A stretch of 64,000 bases of DNA, from contig JALMLS010000571.1 in assembly GCA_038496445.1 (NCBI GenBank), positions 83,191-147,190 of the forward strand. The letters run 5' to 3'. The position numbers were made by a program, and so were the translations under genes. This DNA is from Trichosphaerium sp. ATCC 40318. Its lineage: Eukaryota > Discosea > Flabellinia > Trichosidae. The notes under the pieces were generated by a model, which was not told where the DNA came from, did no database searches, and saw only the letters and a program-made list of their open reading frames with translations. Shown one piece after another: positions 46,491 to 58,388 of this stretch; the stretch's first letter is position 1; each line of letters opens with the position of its first letter.

Positions 46491-49400
46491 ATGGGCGACA
46501 ACCTGTTGGATAGTACCTTGCTCGACGAGTTAGAATGGTACGGGGATTTTACCTAGTTCCTGAAACACAGATCATTTTGTTTTTCTACGTATCAACGTTG
46601 ATTTGCGCGTATTGACGCGTAATTTTTTGCTGGAAATTCTGTGATACAATTTTTTTGGTGGTTGAATTGTTGTTATTTTGACTATTATAAGCCCCATATG
46701 CTACGAAACCATGGAATCGATATATTCGGTAACTTCTGAGGAGGCAGATGGATTTTGTAGTACGTTTTAAACCACGCATTCCTTTTGTTTTAAAACTCTA
46801 CCCGCTGACTTGGCCGCAGACCACAGTTTTTGTAAAGTGTGCATAGAGGAGGTAATCGACAGCGCAAATGAAAATGGAGACGACCCAGTGTGTCCAAATT
46901 GCAGGTGCGTTATTAACGGTTTTCGAAAACATATAAATAATCAACCGACAACCCAAATCACGTTTTGTTGTTTTTGACTTACTCTTATGTGATTGTAGGC
47001 GAAAGATAAAAGGGATTGAGTTGAATATTGCTGCGATGAACATACGAGAGCAGATTTTACGCAAAATGACAGCTCTCAAAGCAAAGGCAAACCAACCAAA
47101 AGAAGAGGAACCAAATTTACAAATGGTGCAAGCGCTCGTTACAGAGAGGGAGCGTTTAGAAAGTTTGCTGCAAGGCAAGTGGCCACCAAAATTACTCAAT
47201 TTGTACGCTTCCTAGACACAGGCTAACTTGAATGACTAGAAGAGCGTAACAGAGCAGCTCAGGTGGAACAGGAACTGGAAGAGCAAGCGCATAGTATTCA
47301 AAAATTAAAGTACTTTTTTTGAATATATTAGCCACGTGATATTCACTCTTTGTAGAAAGCGCCTCACCAAGCAGAAAAACTCTCGTCAGAGCGATGTAAA
47401 TGCACTTGAAAGTGAAGTTGAAGAGCAAAGACAAAGGTACATCGAGTGCCAGGAGAGGTGGCGTTACTGCTTTTTATACAAGTACTTGCTCACCTTTTTT
47501 TTTTGTTGTATTTAGAGCACAGAGTTTGGAACAAGTGCTACAAAGTCTACGAGAAAATAAAGGCAAGGATGAAGATCAGTTGAGGGCAATGCAAGAGTCT
47601 CTTGGTGCTCAAAGGCAAGAGGCATTGGAACGTCAGCGGCAATACGACCACGCTGTTGCACAGCTTCAACAACTCGAAGAAAAGAATAGAGCGTATAAAG
47701 ATGAGGCGCAGGAAGAAGTGCAGCGTCTAGAGCAGGAATTGCAAGCTGCTAAAGGAGGGTTAATGGATAAAGAAGCGCGACAATCTAATCTACATAAAAA
47801 ATTGGTGGACATAACGAGCAAGTACCGCCTCATAGAAGAGAAACTAAGAGAAAAAGAGGAAATTATCAGGTATGCAGTGGAGGTCACATTTTTGATTGTT
47901 TCTGATTTGACTGACACCTTGTTGTACCTGTAGTAAACACGGCGAAGGTTCAATGTTGGGCATTAACCTAAGCGTATTGGAATCACCATTGCGATACCTC
48001 CAAAATCAGTACAAGCACGTTGAATCCACGTATCTTGGCTATCCTCTTCCGAAAATTACTTATCAATTGGCTGCCACGTTTTATGGTAACCCAGTGGAAG
48101 GGCCCAACTCTATACTGGCGCCAAAGAATGAGTTTTTAGAGGTCTGTCGGATAGGGTGGCGATTAGACAGCAATGTTTGTAAGATCAAACGGAAAGCAAC
48201 GGATGCCATGCTTGTGTGGAAGAAGCGTAGGATTCCACAATACAACAAAATCTCTATACAATCAATCGATGGAGACAAAGAGACGGATGAATCGCAGTCT
48301 CAAGTTTATAGTCGGTCTTTACAGTTTTTTAAAGCGTTTCGTGAGGTGATGTTCCTTGACAAGCTGGATCATCCACACATTATCAAATTGGTTTCCTTGG
48401 TAATGCAAGACAATACCCTCCACTTAGTGTACGCAAGACCAGCGCCTTCTACTAAAAGCTAATGTCTTTTTTTTTTAAACATAGTTTACCATGGGCTGGT
48501 GTTGATATGGAAGTCGCATCTACATGGAATGGGTCCGATGGTCAAAAGCGTGGGCTTTTTGAGACACCAGAATTATCACTTACACTTGATGAAATACGAT
48601 TGTTGATGTACCAGGTATGTCAACTTAAAAATTATTCAAAAATCATATTCAGGCTTCTGTTTTTGCTTTCCGCAAATTTTTGTTGATTTTTCGAAAAGGT
48701 TGTTACAGCACTGAATTATTTGCATTCTTGTGACATTGTGCACTTGGATGTGAAGCCATCATCTGTACTTGTACTGAACACTAGCAACACGTATGGTATT
48801 ACAGACCGTGGAAGGCAATTGACGGCCACTTTGTCTTCAATGGGTTGTGCAGAATCTTTGCAACCTCCTTTTCCAGACTTGCCATCATTGCAACCTACGC
48901 CCTCGTCCATTCAATTACCCAACTTTGGCTATAATTGTTGTTTTTGGGCACCAGAGTTAGCAGCAATGCAACAGTACAACAGAGGAGAACACGTGCCCGC
49001 TCATTGGGAATGGAAAAAGTTGGACGTTTGGGCTATAGGCACATTGTTTGCTTCTGTTCTACGACGTGGCGATCCCCTTTTCTCGGGTTCAGACGTCAGG
49101 TAACCTTGTTTTCTATCAACCGTTTTGTTCATCGCTAATTTTTTCTTCAGGCAACTGTTGGAAGACATCATGTTGATCAGGGAGTGCCGTCCTCGCGATA
49201 CGACAGTTATAAGTGAATTCCCAGTACACATAAAACACGTGAAACAAGAAGAAGCGAAGCCACTCTCAACAGTGCTGAAACAAGGGTAAACAATCTTTTT
49301 TTTGTTGTTCGCCTTCAACATAAAATTGAAGTTTGTTTTAGGATTTTCAGTGGCGCCAACAAAGATCAAGAGCTTGCTGCAGCATCTGATTTACTGAGAC

Positions 49401-49591
49401 AAATGTTAGCGTTTGAGCCGGAGATGCGACCAACTACTGTACAAATATTACAACATGGGTTCTTCAATAAGGTTGTGGATCCTCGGTTACACCTCGACAA
49501 CGGACAACGCAAGTTTGAACTCACAGATTCAAATATTCTACCTTGGATAGAGACCAGGGTTGCGGAACGCATTGCCTATTGGAAGAAATAG
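46491..49591 (+). CDS. RING finger / coiled-coil / degenerate protein kinase fusion
   Basis: The first exons splice to MGDNLLDSTLLDELECPICY, then FCNHSFCKVCIEEVIDSA and VCPNCRRKI, a complete C3HC4 RING finger (residues 15 to about 68). A coiled coil of about 260 residues follows, rich in Glu, Gln and Arg (LEQVLQSLRENKGKDEDQLR). The C-terminal 480 residues are a protein kinase fold: a weak Gly loop (IGWRLDSNVCKI), a putative beta-3 Lys in LVWKK, helix-C Glu in FREVMFLDKLDHPHI, and the catalytic loop HLDVKPSSVLV. The DFG motif reads TDRG, then WAPEL, DVWAIGTLFASVLRRGDPLF and RPTTVQILQHGFF. The catalytic Asp and Lys remain, but HRD is HLD, the catalytic-loop Asn is Ser and DFG is DRG. It is either a weak kinase or a pseudokinase. 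A ubiquitin ligase role is inferred from the RING. Confidence 0.85.
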
Positions 49592-49927
49592 TCCCTCCAG
49601 AAAACAAAAAAAAAAATGTACATAAAAAACCCAAACCCCCTGTTATTTTAGCTGAATACCTTGCACCTTATTGTTACTTTGTAACAGCATGACACTACAC
49701 GCATCTCGTGTTAATACAATGTCTTCACTTGCGAAAGCCTAGCTTTGTTGAGTGAGTTAGTTGTATACAAATAGCTAAAGATATTTTTTTCAATAACACA
49801 CTTTTTTGGCATTCTTGGCGGGTCAAACGTAACATTCATGAATACTGTTATTAACGGCGTTACAACGTATCAAAATACAACAACAGGTGCTGTGTTCAAC
49901 TACAGAAAGGCATAACTGTAAATTGCC
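49592..49927. other. Intergenic region, nothing recognised
   Basis: About 335 bases of AT-rich spacer with homopolymer runs, between the RING/kinase gene and the next plus-strand gene. It likely contains the 3' UTR of the former and the promoter of the latter. Confidence 0.5.
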
Positions 49928-51573
49928 ATGGATTTGTACCAGTGGAGAGAGAAGGTTAAACAAGCGACGGAAAAAGGTGGTAAAATACCTAAAGAGCAAC
50001 TTGATGCGTTCTTGGAGCAATTGGCACAAGTACGCCTGATTTTAGGTGTACGCTAACAAAGCAAGGATATAGCGATGACTGACGCATCCACTGATAAAGA
50101 CGTAACCAGAATGCGTACTAAATTATTGGCAGGATTGCAGGTGACATTTCTCTCAAAATTTAGTTCGAACAACCACGTGTTTATTTGCATATAGGCTTGC
50201 CCAATGGATGCTGAGTCGTCAACTAAACTACTGCGTGCATGCATGTCGTTTCAATCTGATGGCCCTGCAGTTGACAACAAGTACGAGCTACTGTCTTTCA
50301 GGGCGTCGACTGACGTGACTAGAGTGTTCCAATGGAAGGCAAGGAGAGTTTCACAATCCATCCAAGTTCCGGGCGCCAAGGCTGCTGGTCGCTATCCACT
50401 CTTCCTCGGTGTCTTTGGACACAATCAACAGTCAATAGCCGAGGCTGTTGCACATATACACCAAGCTGATGCTGTAAAAGTCAATGACACCGGGAAAAAT
50501 TCGTCTCCCTTTCACTTGTTGGTACGAAACGTTGCATTCATTGCACTTCTTAATGCTAACAATGCAATAGCTATTGACCGCGCTTGATTGCACTGCCAAA
50601 CACTGCTTATTATCACGTGACAAAATAGTTGCAAAGCAGAAGTACGTGATCTGATACGCAAACGCGTGGTAAGTGCTTACTTAATGATCCTCTCTCTAGT
50701 GTGGCGCACCTCTTGTCAGAAATCTCAAGTATTGGGCATTGGGTTGGCGCTATAGATGGATTATCTCGGCTCATTGCACAGCACAAACAACATCGCAATT
50801 TTGTGCTGTGGTACGCAATTACGGTTGGCAAGCGCTATCAACATTTTAGTAACATTTTCTTAGGGGAGGTGTTCTAGCGCAAGTACTCTCTCATGATACT
50901 ATTGGCAAGCCTCGGGTACGCCACGTTCTTATAACAGCCATGTTTACGCTGTCTGGTCCCGACAACAATAACTACCACCTATTTGTAGTTGCGCTCTTTT
51001 GGATTGTTGCCGCCTAGCGGGGCTAATTTAATGGTGTTGGAGCAGTGGCTCTGTCGCGAACTGGTTGCGCATCCGACAGCACAAGTGTCTGTATTTATAT
51101 CGTGCTTCGACGGGATAAATCTCATCTTTGGGGCTCAGGTCATGCGTATCACAGGCGGAACCGGCGTTCTTGCAACGTACTTGATTTATCTACTCAAAAC
51201 ACTGCACAATCCGCAAGTGGATGCCGACACTCTGCGACAAACGCTGCAGGACACTGCCGATATTAAAAAATGGGTGGACGGCATGTGGGCCACCTTTGGG
51301 GTGTTGGCTCCCTCCTTGATTATTGGCGCAGTTGCTGTCCACGGTAGGTTGAAGATTGTTCATCGCATCGCTGTTGCATGCTACAAGTATATCGCGTCAC
51401 CGGTTGCAATACGTCCAGGGTGGCTCCCTGCTGTATTTTTATATGTTGTGGTGGTCTTTATCCGACATCACCGCAATCATCAGAACTGGATGCGCACAGC
51501 TAATGCACTTTATGGTGATTGCCTTGCTTTATCGACGAGGTACAACATTAATGTTCCAATTGAGCGGTTGTGA
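49928..51573 (+). CDS. Unknown helical protein, possibly membrane-associated
   Basis: Exon 1 starts MDLYQWREKVKQATEKGGKI. Later exons give DVTRMRTKLLAGLQ, MDAESSTKLLRACMSFQSDG, GRYPLFLGVFGHNQQSIAEA, AEVRDLIRKRV, VAHLLSEISSIGHWVGAIDG and GGVLAQVLSHDTIGKPR. The final long exon has PPSGANLMVLEQWLCRELVA, LATYLIYLLKTLHNPQVDAD, a hydrophobic GVLAPSLIIGAVAV and WLPAVFLYVVVVFIRHHRN. The last two segments could be membrane helices or buried helices. No family was recognised. The exon around 50204-50500 is solid; junctions between 50500 and 50990 are uncertain. Confidence 0.5.
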
Positions 51574-51719
51574 TAGCTAGCTAACAGAGTTTGCAAAGTT
51601 CAGAAATGGCCAACGAATGGCTGGATACATTGAAAGCCGCGTGCACGTGTGATTAGCGTGTACACGTGCGTGATTTGCACCACGGTCTGTATTAGGGTGT
51701 ATTTACATACTAGACGTGT

Positions 51720-52896
51720 CTAGATTGATCGACATTCGTCTACAACGTCCGACATCATTTCGCAAAAACTGTTGTCAATTTGAGCAACACCGCCTTGTAG
51801 AGAGTCAGCTATTATGCCATTCGAAGCGAATGTGGGATACCTGGATGATGGTTCTTGGGTTACTGCACTTTTGTTAAGCCGCACGCCACCGCGTGTTTCA
51901 TCTGGTAGCGTAGCGCCTTTAACAATGTTCTCTATTTGCGAACATGGTTAACAACATTGAAGAGGCCAACTTGTCATACCAACTAAAAATCCAAGTGCTT
52001 CTTCAATATTTTCGTTGTTTTTTGCGGATGTTACGAACCAACCTACCCCGCCGGTATTAGCACGTGTTTTGTGGGCGGGCAAGAAGAATTAACGAGTACC
52101 TGAATAGCCATGTGTAGATGCATAATGTTGTATCTCCTCCTCTGTAATACATGGCCTTACACCGCCTTCTTTGATCAAGTCGATTTTATTGCCTATGAGG
52201 ATGACTGGGATATTGTCATTGCTGTTTAGTTTAGATTCTAGATCCTTTTTCCACCTTTCCTGCATAGGTTTCTTTAATCTAGATTGGGTTTATCACTAAC
52301 GCACCACAGCTTCGAAAGTGTTGAGTCTTGTCATGTCGAAGACTACCTGAAGGTGCGTGCGAGTCAATACAAAAAAAACCAATGGCTATGCTGCGCACAA
52401 AAGCCCCGACAGCATCCTTGTAGTATATGCGCGTCATGCTTCCATATCTCTCTTGTGCCGCAATGTCCCACAGCTGCAAGTAAACACGCGTTTGTTCTAG
52501 ATCGACAACCTACACGCCAAGTTACACGGGGTTGTACACGTGCAAAACTAAGGTAATGTCATTTGGTTTTTTGGCAAAGTACCTTTAGCGCAAAATCTAC
52601 GCCTACTGTCGCTTTGTAGTTCTTGGAGAAGTTGTTGTTTACATAACGTTGAATGATAGACGTCTTTCCTAGTCGAAAAGGTAAATACGCAAGTTATTCG
52701 TGCGGTTAGGCACAGTTGCCACTCGACAAAACAACTCAAATTGAAAATAAAACAATGGCGAAAATTCCTAACCTGAGCCAGCGTTACCAACTGCCACCAC
52801 TTTAAACCTTTCGAGTCATTAACGGTTGCCAAGTAGGAGAGCTTTTTTTCTCTGTGCGTACCTGAGTTCTTTGGTGCCGTTCTGTTGCTCTGTCAT
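51720..52896 (-). CDS. Rab32/38-like small GTPase with altered switch II and a CaaX-type end
   Basis: Spliced order: [32 protein letters not shown] (P-loop), [20 protein letters not shown] (switch I Thr), [63 protein letters not shown] and [29 protein letters not shown] and [13 protein letters not shown] are hallmarks of the Rab32/38 group, which directs traffic to lysosome-related organelles and mitochondria. The switch II motif, DxAGQ in nearly all Rabs, reads DIAAQ, so the Gly that senses the gamma-phosphate is Ala. The C-terminus ends CRSI, a CaaX box rather than the usual double Cys. NKID and SAK nucleotide motifs are intact. Confidence 0.85.
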
Positions 52897-53050
52897 GTGA
52901 CAAACGGGTAGAAAATATCCTTTGCCAGCCGCTCAGTGTGGTTTGCTCACGTTAAAATCGCGAGGGATTTGCTGACCAAAGTTTTGGCAGCCTGATAACC
53001 AAATCTTGTAACATTACACCAAAGCTGCCTATGTTAGTAAATTCCATTAG

Positions 53051-54850
53051 ATGAGTTGGCGGCTTGTCGTATTAGCAGCGTCATTTGCTGCGGCGGTTAT
53101 TGCGCGAAGTTATTTCACGCTTGCGAAGACAGAGCAAAAAGCATCGAAAAAGAGCAAGTACAAGCCTACACATCGCGGTGTGGATTGCTGTATATGTCAG
53201 ACAGGACCTATCAAAGGTATTATTGAATTTCGTATTCCTTAGTGACGTCTTAGTTACGTTCAGGTGTGCGTTATATGTGCTTACACTGTGCCGGCTACAA
53301 TATATGTGAGGACTGTGAAAAACAAGGTCATGACCACATGCCAAACCACGCATTCGTTAAAATCAGCGTACCGCTACCACCGCTTTGTACAAATTCAAAC
53401 ACGCCGTTATTGCTTGAAACACTCTACCCTGGTATTATTTGCGCAAAATGGCTTGAAATTGTATCCAATTGGTTAAATTCGAGTAGGCAAAGGTGATTGT
53501 GGCGATACAGAGCTCAGTCCGAATGAAATTAAGGCATTAGAGCTAGAAACACATTGTACGCACCGCACTTTGTGCAATTAAAGCGTGGTTTATAAACCAT
53601 CATAATGTGACGTTAGTTGAACGCGACGAATTGATGGATTTGTACAACCAATTCAGGGCCCTCTCCAGTGACGGTACGGATGAAATAAACTCTTAGATCC
53701 GTTATTCTTGTACAATAACGGCAAGTAGCAGTGTATATTTGACACGTGTGATTGTAGGCGGGATTGATAAAGAGACCTTCGAGAAGTGCATGGGTCCTTT
53801 GGGAGAGACAAAGAATCTCGTTGGAGAACGCCTCTTCTACTTCTATGATGAGAGTACGTAACGAGATGTGTGTAGTAGATTGGACGCTGATGATACGATA
53901 CCATATTAGATAAGGACGGCGTTATTGATTTTTCTGAAATGGCTTGTGCACTGTCAGTCCTACAGAGAGGCACTAATGTAGAAAAGTTGCGGTGTACGAG
54001 ACCGAGATATTTGCTTGGAAGTTTTGTTCATGTTCTCACATTTACCCATTTACCAACACTTTGATTTAGGCGTGTTTAGCATGCTCGATATCAACGACTC
54101 AGGATGTACGGCTTAAAAAAAAGAGGAGATTCATCTGCGTTTCCAACTACCTACTAATTAACCATACTTGCTTCTAGACATCACCTATGACGAACTAACG
54201 GCACTGTCAAAAGCGTTTTACCAGATTGGCAAGTCGGTCATACAACACACAATGAGGCGCATCGAATCGGTAATGACATGAGCAACCTCCTCCCCATTCA
54301 AGTTTTGAAGAGCTGTGTGCCATTGCTCATCATTGGTTTTGTTTAGGCGGCATTTGAGAGCTTCGATGAAGGCGTCTTCTCACGGCCAGTCTCTGGTGCT
54401 GAGTTTTTTGCTGCAGCCGACTCTAGTGAAACAGAAGGTAAATGAGTGCCATACACAAATATATTGTAACGGGAAATATGACACTCTCTTTGTAGAGAAC
54501 ACAGAAGCGCTCGAAAAAACGAATCTGAACCAATGGATAGAACTACACAACGACACTGGTTCTCTAATGGAAGCCATGTACCAAGAAGGTTCGTTGGTTT
54601 TTTTGTTGTCATGATTAAAATAAAGCATCTCATCCTTTTTGCAGCCATCGAGGATAAGGCGCGCAAGTCCTTCAATGAAGCTGACAAGGACGGGAATCAA
54701 CAAATCTCGTACATGGAGTTCGTTGAGTGGGCTGGCAAAGACACCAACGGCATTGTCGCTTGTTGGCTAGAGATACTACAGGTACCACTGCTTGATTCAA
54801 TACTCGTATTCTAAATATTAATACAATGTGTGTTGCAGGTATTGTTTTAA
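53051..54850 (+). CDS. Membrane-anchored ZZ zinc finger and EF-hand protein
   Basis: The protein starts with a single hydrophobic segment (LVVLAASFAAAVIARSYF), either a signal anchor or a mitochondrial/ER membrane helix, followed by a basic stretch (KASKKSKYKPTH). A ZZ-type zinc finger comes next: GVDCCICQTGPIKG, VRYMCLHCAGYNICEDCEKQ and HDHMPNHAFVKI. After a linker, EF-hand-like units appear: YDENKDGVIDFSEMACALSV, LDINDSG..TYDELTALSK, and EADKDGNQQISYMEFVEW. The ending EILQVLF is formed by a short last exon. ZZ domains bind peptide N-termini or SUMO and EF-hands bind calcium, so a calcium-regulated membrane scaffold is a reasonable guess. I do not recognise a named ortholog. Confidence 0.75.
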
Positions 54851-55032
54851 AAGCAGAAGAAAAAAAAAAAAGGGTATCGCCTATCCTAGTAGTTACTAGT
54901 CATTGTGCTATAATAAACATGTTGTAACAACAAACTAAACCTGTTGCATCCGCTGGCTATAATTATAATATTATTTACATCAAAAAGGGAGGAGGAGGTG
55001 TAGGAGAATCAACCCATCTCGGTGATAGACGC

Positions 55033-55818
55033 TCAAACAATTACAACATCAAACTCTGTGAGTGTTTTGCTAAGTTGTTGAATGTTGTTGTTGAAGCTCA
55101 GGACATTCTCCCACGTATCTTGCGTGACCCCCAATGACCGATTGAGGCTTACACTTGCCTGAACTAGCTCCTTGTTGACGTTGGTGTAGATAAATTGCAC
55201 CTGCGTTGTTTTTGTTACTGAGTGTTTTTTTAAATACATTCCAAAAAGAGCCAATAAAAACGGAGCAAGGTACCTTTTTTGCCATGTTTCGGCGCAAGCT
55301 CTCGTTTAACTGCCGCACGCGACGTTCCAGTGGTGTGAATGTGGCTGTGTCTGCAGAGAAATCTAGAGAATCTCGCAACTGGCCGACAGGTTGTCGTTCC
55401 AGCGGTTGTTCATCTACTTTTGTATCGAATGGTGTTTGCATTGGCGAAAGTATAATGTCATCGTCTTATACACGTGCCATTAGCGAAAAGTCGAGAGACA
55501 ATACCAAAATGTCCGAATGGCGTACCTTCGGTGCCCCTCTTGTCTTCTTCGCCTTCATCTTCGCCCTCGTCATCGCTTTCCTCTGCTTCACCCTACACGC
55601 GCAAATTAGCACGACTCACGCCTTCTCTGGATAAATACGTGTACCTCTACAACAGCAGCGTCTTGTGAAGCTGAAATAGGTGCAAAATCAAAATCTGTAC
55701 TCAATTAATGTACTGAGCGCGGCCTTATGTTAATTCAAGGTGTACCGTCATCATCGCTCTCTGATTCTTCACCACCAACGTCGAGTGGTGTGGCCAGAGA
55801 AAACGTTGGTTCGGACAT
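55033..55818 (-). CDS. Small acidic protein with C-terminal coiled coil, function unknown
   Basis: Exons read MSEPTFSLATPLDVGGEESE, DFDFAPISASQDAAVVE, an acidic block (GEAEESDDEGEDEGEEDK), FDTKVDEQPLERQPVGQL, FTPLERRVRQLNESLRRNMA and the C-terminal helix ELVQASVSLNRSLGVTQ followed by FNNNIQQLSKTLTEFDVVIV. The heptad spacing suggests a coiled coil of about 100 residues. Small proteins of this kind occur in kinetochore and vesicle-tether complexes, but nothing diagnostic is visible. The gene diverges from AP4M1, with 127 bases between starts. Confidence 0.55.
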
Positions 55819-55945
55819 GGCGCTCTAAAGGTGGTGTATAGAGGTTTGCTGAAAAAAAAGCCAATGTTCCCGTTTTGCAAAATCAAACATGGCTCAACCA
55901 GAGTCAAACACTATCTCAAGTGCTGAGCGACGCACCAGCTGAAGC

Positions 55946-58083
55946 ATGTTCATCCAGTTCTTCATTCTGTCGTTTAAAGGCGATTCGTTAATATTCAGAG
56001 ACTGTATCCTCCACCCTTTTTGGTATTAAACCACTCTATGATTCTTTTAAAGCCTTAACGTTACAGTTCGCCACTCAACACTAACCAACACCACTGAAAT
56101 ATTTTTTAAACATGCCAAAGACGCCAAAAAAGGTCCTGCCTTCGTACGTACATACCCTACGCCTGTAGTTTAGCCGGTTACAGCGTTAATGCCATCCAAT
56201 TGGCTAACGAGCATTTCTTAGGTAGTGGATGGCGTGTCATATATTTTTGCGCGTATTTGTGGCATGTACTTTGTTTTTGTAACAAATCGCAATGTTTCAC
56301 CTTGCATGTCCATTGCATTCCTGTCACGTATTGCACAGGTTATAAAAGATTACTGCGGAACGTTGTCAGAAGCAGTACGTTTCACGTAGGATTTTTGCAC
56401 GTCCTGTTGACTCTTGTAGGCAATCAGAGATAATTTTACACTGATATACGAGATTGTGGATGAACTTATAGACTTTGGTAACCCAGGCGTCACATTTTGT
56501 TTTGTTTTTTTCATCATTTGTGACGTACTGACCCCACTTGTTTGCAAACAGGTTACCCTCAGCTCGCAAAAACAGAGCTTATAAAACCATTCATTCACAA
56601 CGACCCAATAGCTAACCGATCAAAGCCAAAGGCAAGATCGATTATTGGAAAGAGGGTGAGTATAAATGTCAATTTCTCCTTTTATTTTTTTTCATCATGA
56701 TATTTGGTGACTTATCCCCGAATCTTGGATGTTGTTATTATTGATGAGACTAACTCGTTTGTTTGCAGTTGAATCAACAAAAGGTAGTGGCTTCTTCTAG
56801 TGCCAATAAGACGGTACTGAATAATCAAAATGACAATGAACTGTATCTGGATCTATACGAACATCTCACTGTCATTTTTGCTCAAGATGTGCGCCTTGGT
56901 TCTTTTGCGTTTGTTCCGTCGTGTTAGCACTAATCCTTCAATAGGGTACTACCACTAGAGCTGAAATTGATGGGTGTGTAACTATAAAGAGCTTCTTGCA
57001 TGGTAGTCCAGTCTTAAGAATTGGATTTAATGAGGATCTCATCATATCTCGTGACGAGTTACCAACCTTGGGTCATGGAGATACTGGTCCCGTTGTAATC
57101 AACGATTGTAGCTTCCACGAGTGTGTTTCTATGGATGGTTGGGAGAGGTACCGTTGTGCTTCCTACCTTTTTTTCCTGAGATCATCGCCGCCACGTCGAC
57201 ACTGACATTTGTTATAGCATGAGAGAGCTCACATTTGAACCTCCGGATGGTGAATTCCAAGTGATGAAATACCACATGACAGGCGGGTTTGTACCACCAT
57301 TTAGGGTATTCCCTTATATAGAGGTGGTGCATACTGACGCCATAGATGTTACCATAAAGGTATGCAGTTATTGGTTGTTTAATTGTACATACCGGGGCCG
57401 TTTCTAAGAGCGTAATTGCACCAACATAGGTTCGTGCCGACTTTCCGAAAAAGAACTTTGCAAACGAGATGAGGATTTCGTGCAAGATGCCAGTATCCAC
57501 CGTAAGGTATGTTGCATATTGCTTTTTACCTTTGTGTTGATGAGCATAATCGGCGCTAGACAAGATGTGTTTGTTAACCTTGTTGCAATAGTGCTTCTGT
57601 AGAGCTTGACAAAGCAAGTTCGTCTAACCAACGGAGCGAGTACATTGAAGAAGAGCACAAGGTGGTCTGGCACATTACTAAATTTTTTGGCGGCAGCGAG
57701 CATTCTTGCAAGATAAAACTAAATCTTGCTACTGGCACCAAGGGCTCTCCTCAAAACGAGATTGGTCCTGTCAAGTGCGCTTCAACTTTTGTGGTTGTGG
57801 TTATGCTCACATTGAATTTTAGTTTGGACTTTGAGATTCCCATGTTGTCTTGCTCCAAGTTACAAATCAGGTACATTTTTCACTTTTTTTTTTGATAGTA
57901 CGACTAATGTAACAAAGATACTTGCGCGTGGCGGACGGAAACGCATCACCTTATAGATGGGTCCGTGCCATTACAAAAACGAACTCGTACACTGTGCGAC
58001 TGGGTCAAGGCGCTGCCAAAGACAAATACCCTCCTAGAGGCAGCCTATATAGTCAAAATGCTTACGGAAGTGCCATGTACTAG
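55946..58083 (+). CDS. AP4M1: AP-4 adaptor complex subunit mu
   Basis: The first exon reads MFIQFFILSFKGDSLIFRDC, then FFKHAKDAKKGPAF, VIKDYCGTLSEA, IRDNFTLIYEIVDELIDFG and YPQ, the longin-like N-domain of medium chains. The mu homology domain follows: NELYLDLYEHLTVIFAQD, EIDGCVTIKSFLHGSPVLRI, FNEDLIISRDELP, FHECVSMDGWER, LTFEPPDGEFQVMKYHMTG, VVWHITKFFGG, LDFEIPMLSCSKLQIRYLRV and WVRAITKTNSYTVRL. The wording of the EIxGxIxxKSFL and KWVR...SYxxR segments matches AP-4 mu rather than AP-1 to AP-3. AP-4 exports cargo from the trans-Golgi network. After the usual VRL ending the frame continues for about 34 residues to TAG at 58081, a C-terminal extension. Confidence 0.88.
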
Positions 58084-58388
58084 CCTCACTTTAGAGCGCC
58101 ACGGCATTAGTTATTCTGTGGGCGACAAGCAACAACAAAAAAAAGATTAATTAATACGCTTCTAAAACCATAATCTGTATTGTACCCTTAATACATGTGC
58201 ACACAACTATACATAATCTAGATTCCTGTTTTAGTTATTATTTCGTTATTATAATTAACAAGTGTGGTGCACAACGTCAGTTTATTTCAATTGTTAAAGT
58301 AGCTGGAAGGAGATTGACCCTGCGCTGTGATACTCTATATTGACTGTAAGGCTCACCAACAGGTTATGATAGCCATACTCACGGCTTG
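58084..58388. other. Intergenic region, nothing recognised
   Basis: About 300 bases of AT-rich sequence between AP4M1 and the next plus-strand gene. No coding stretch, repeat or RNA gene is visible. Confidence 0.5.
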
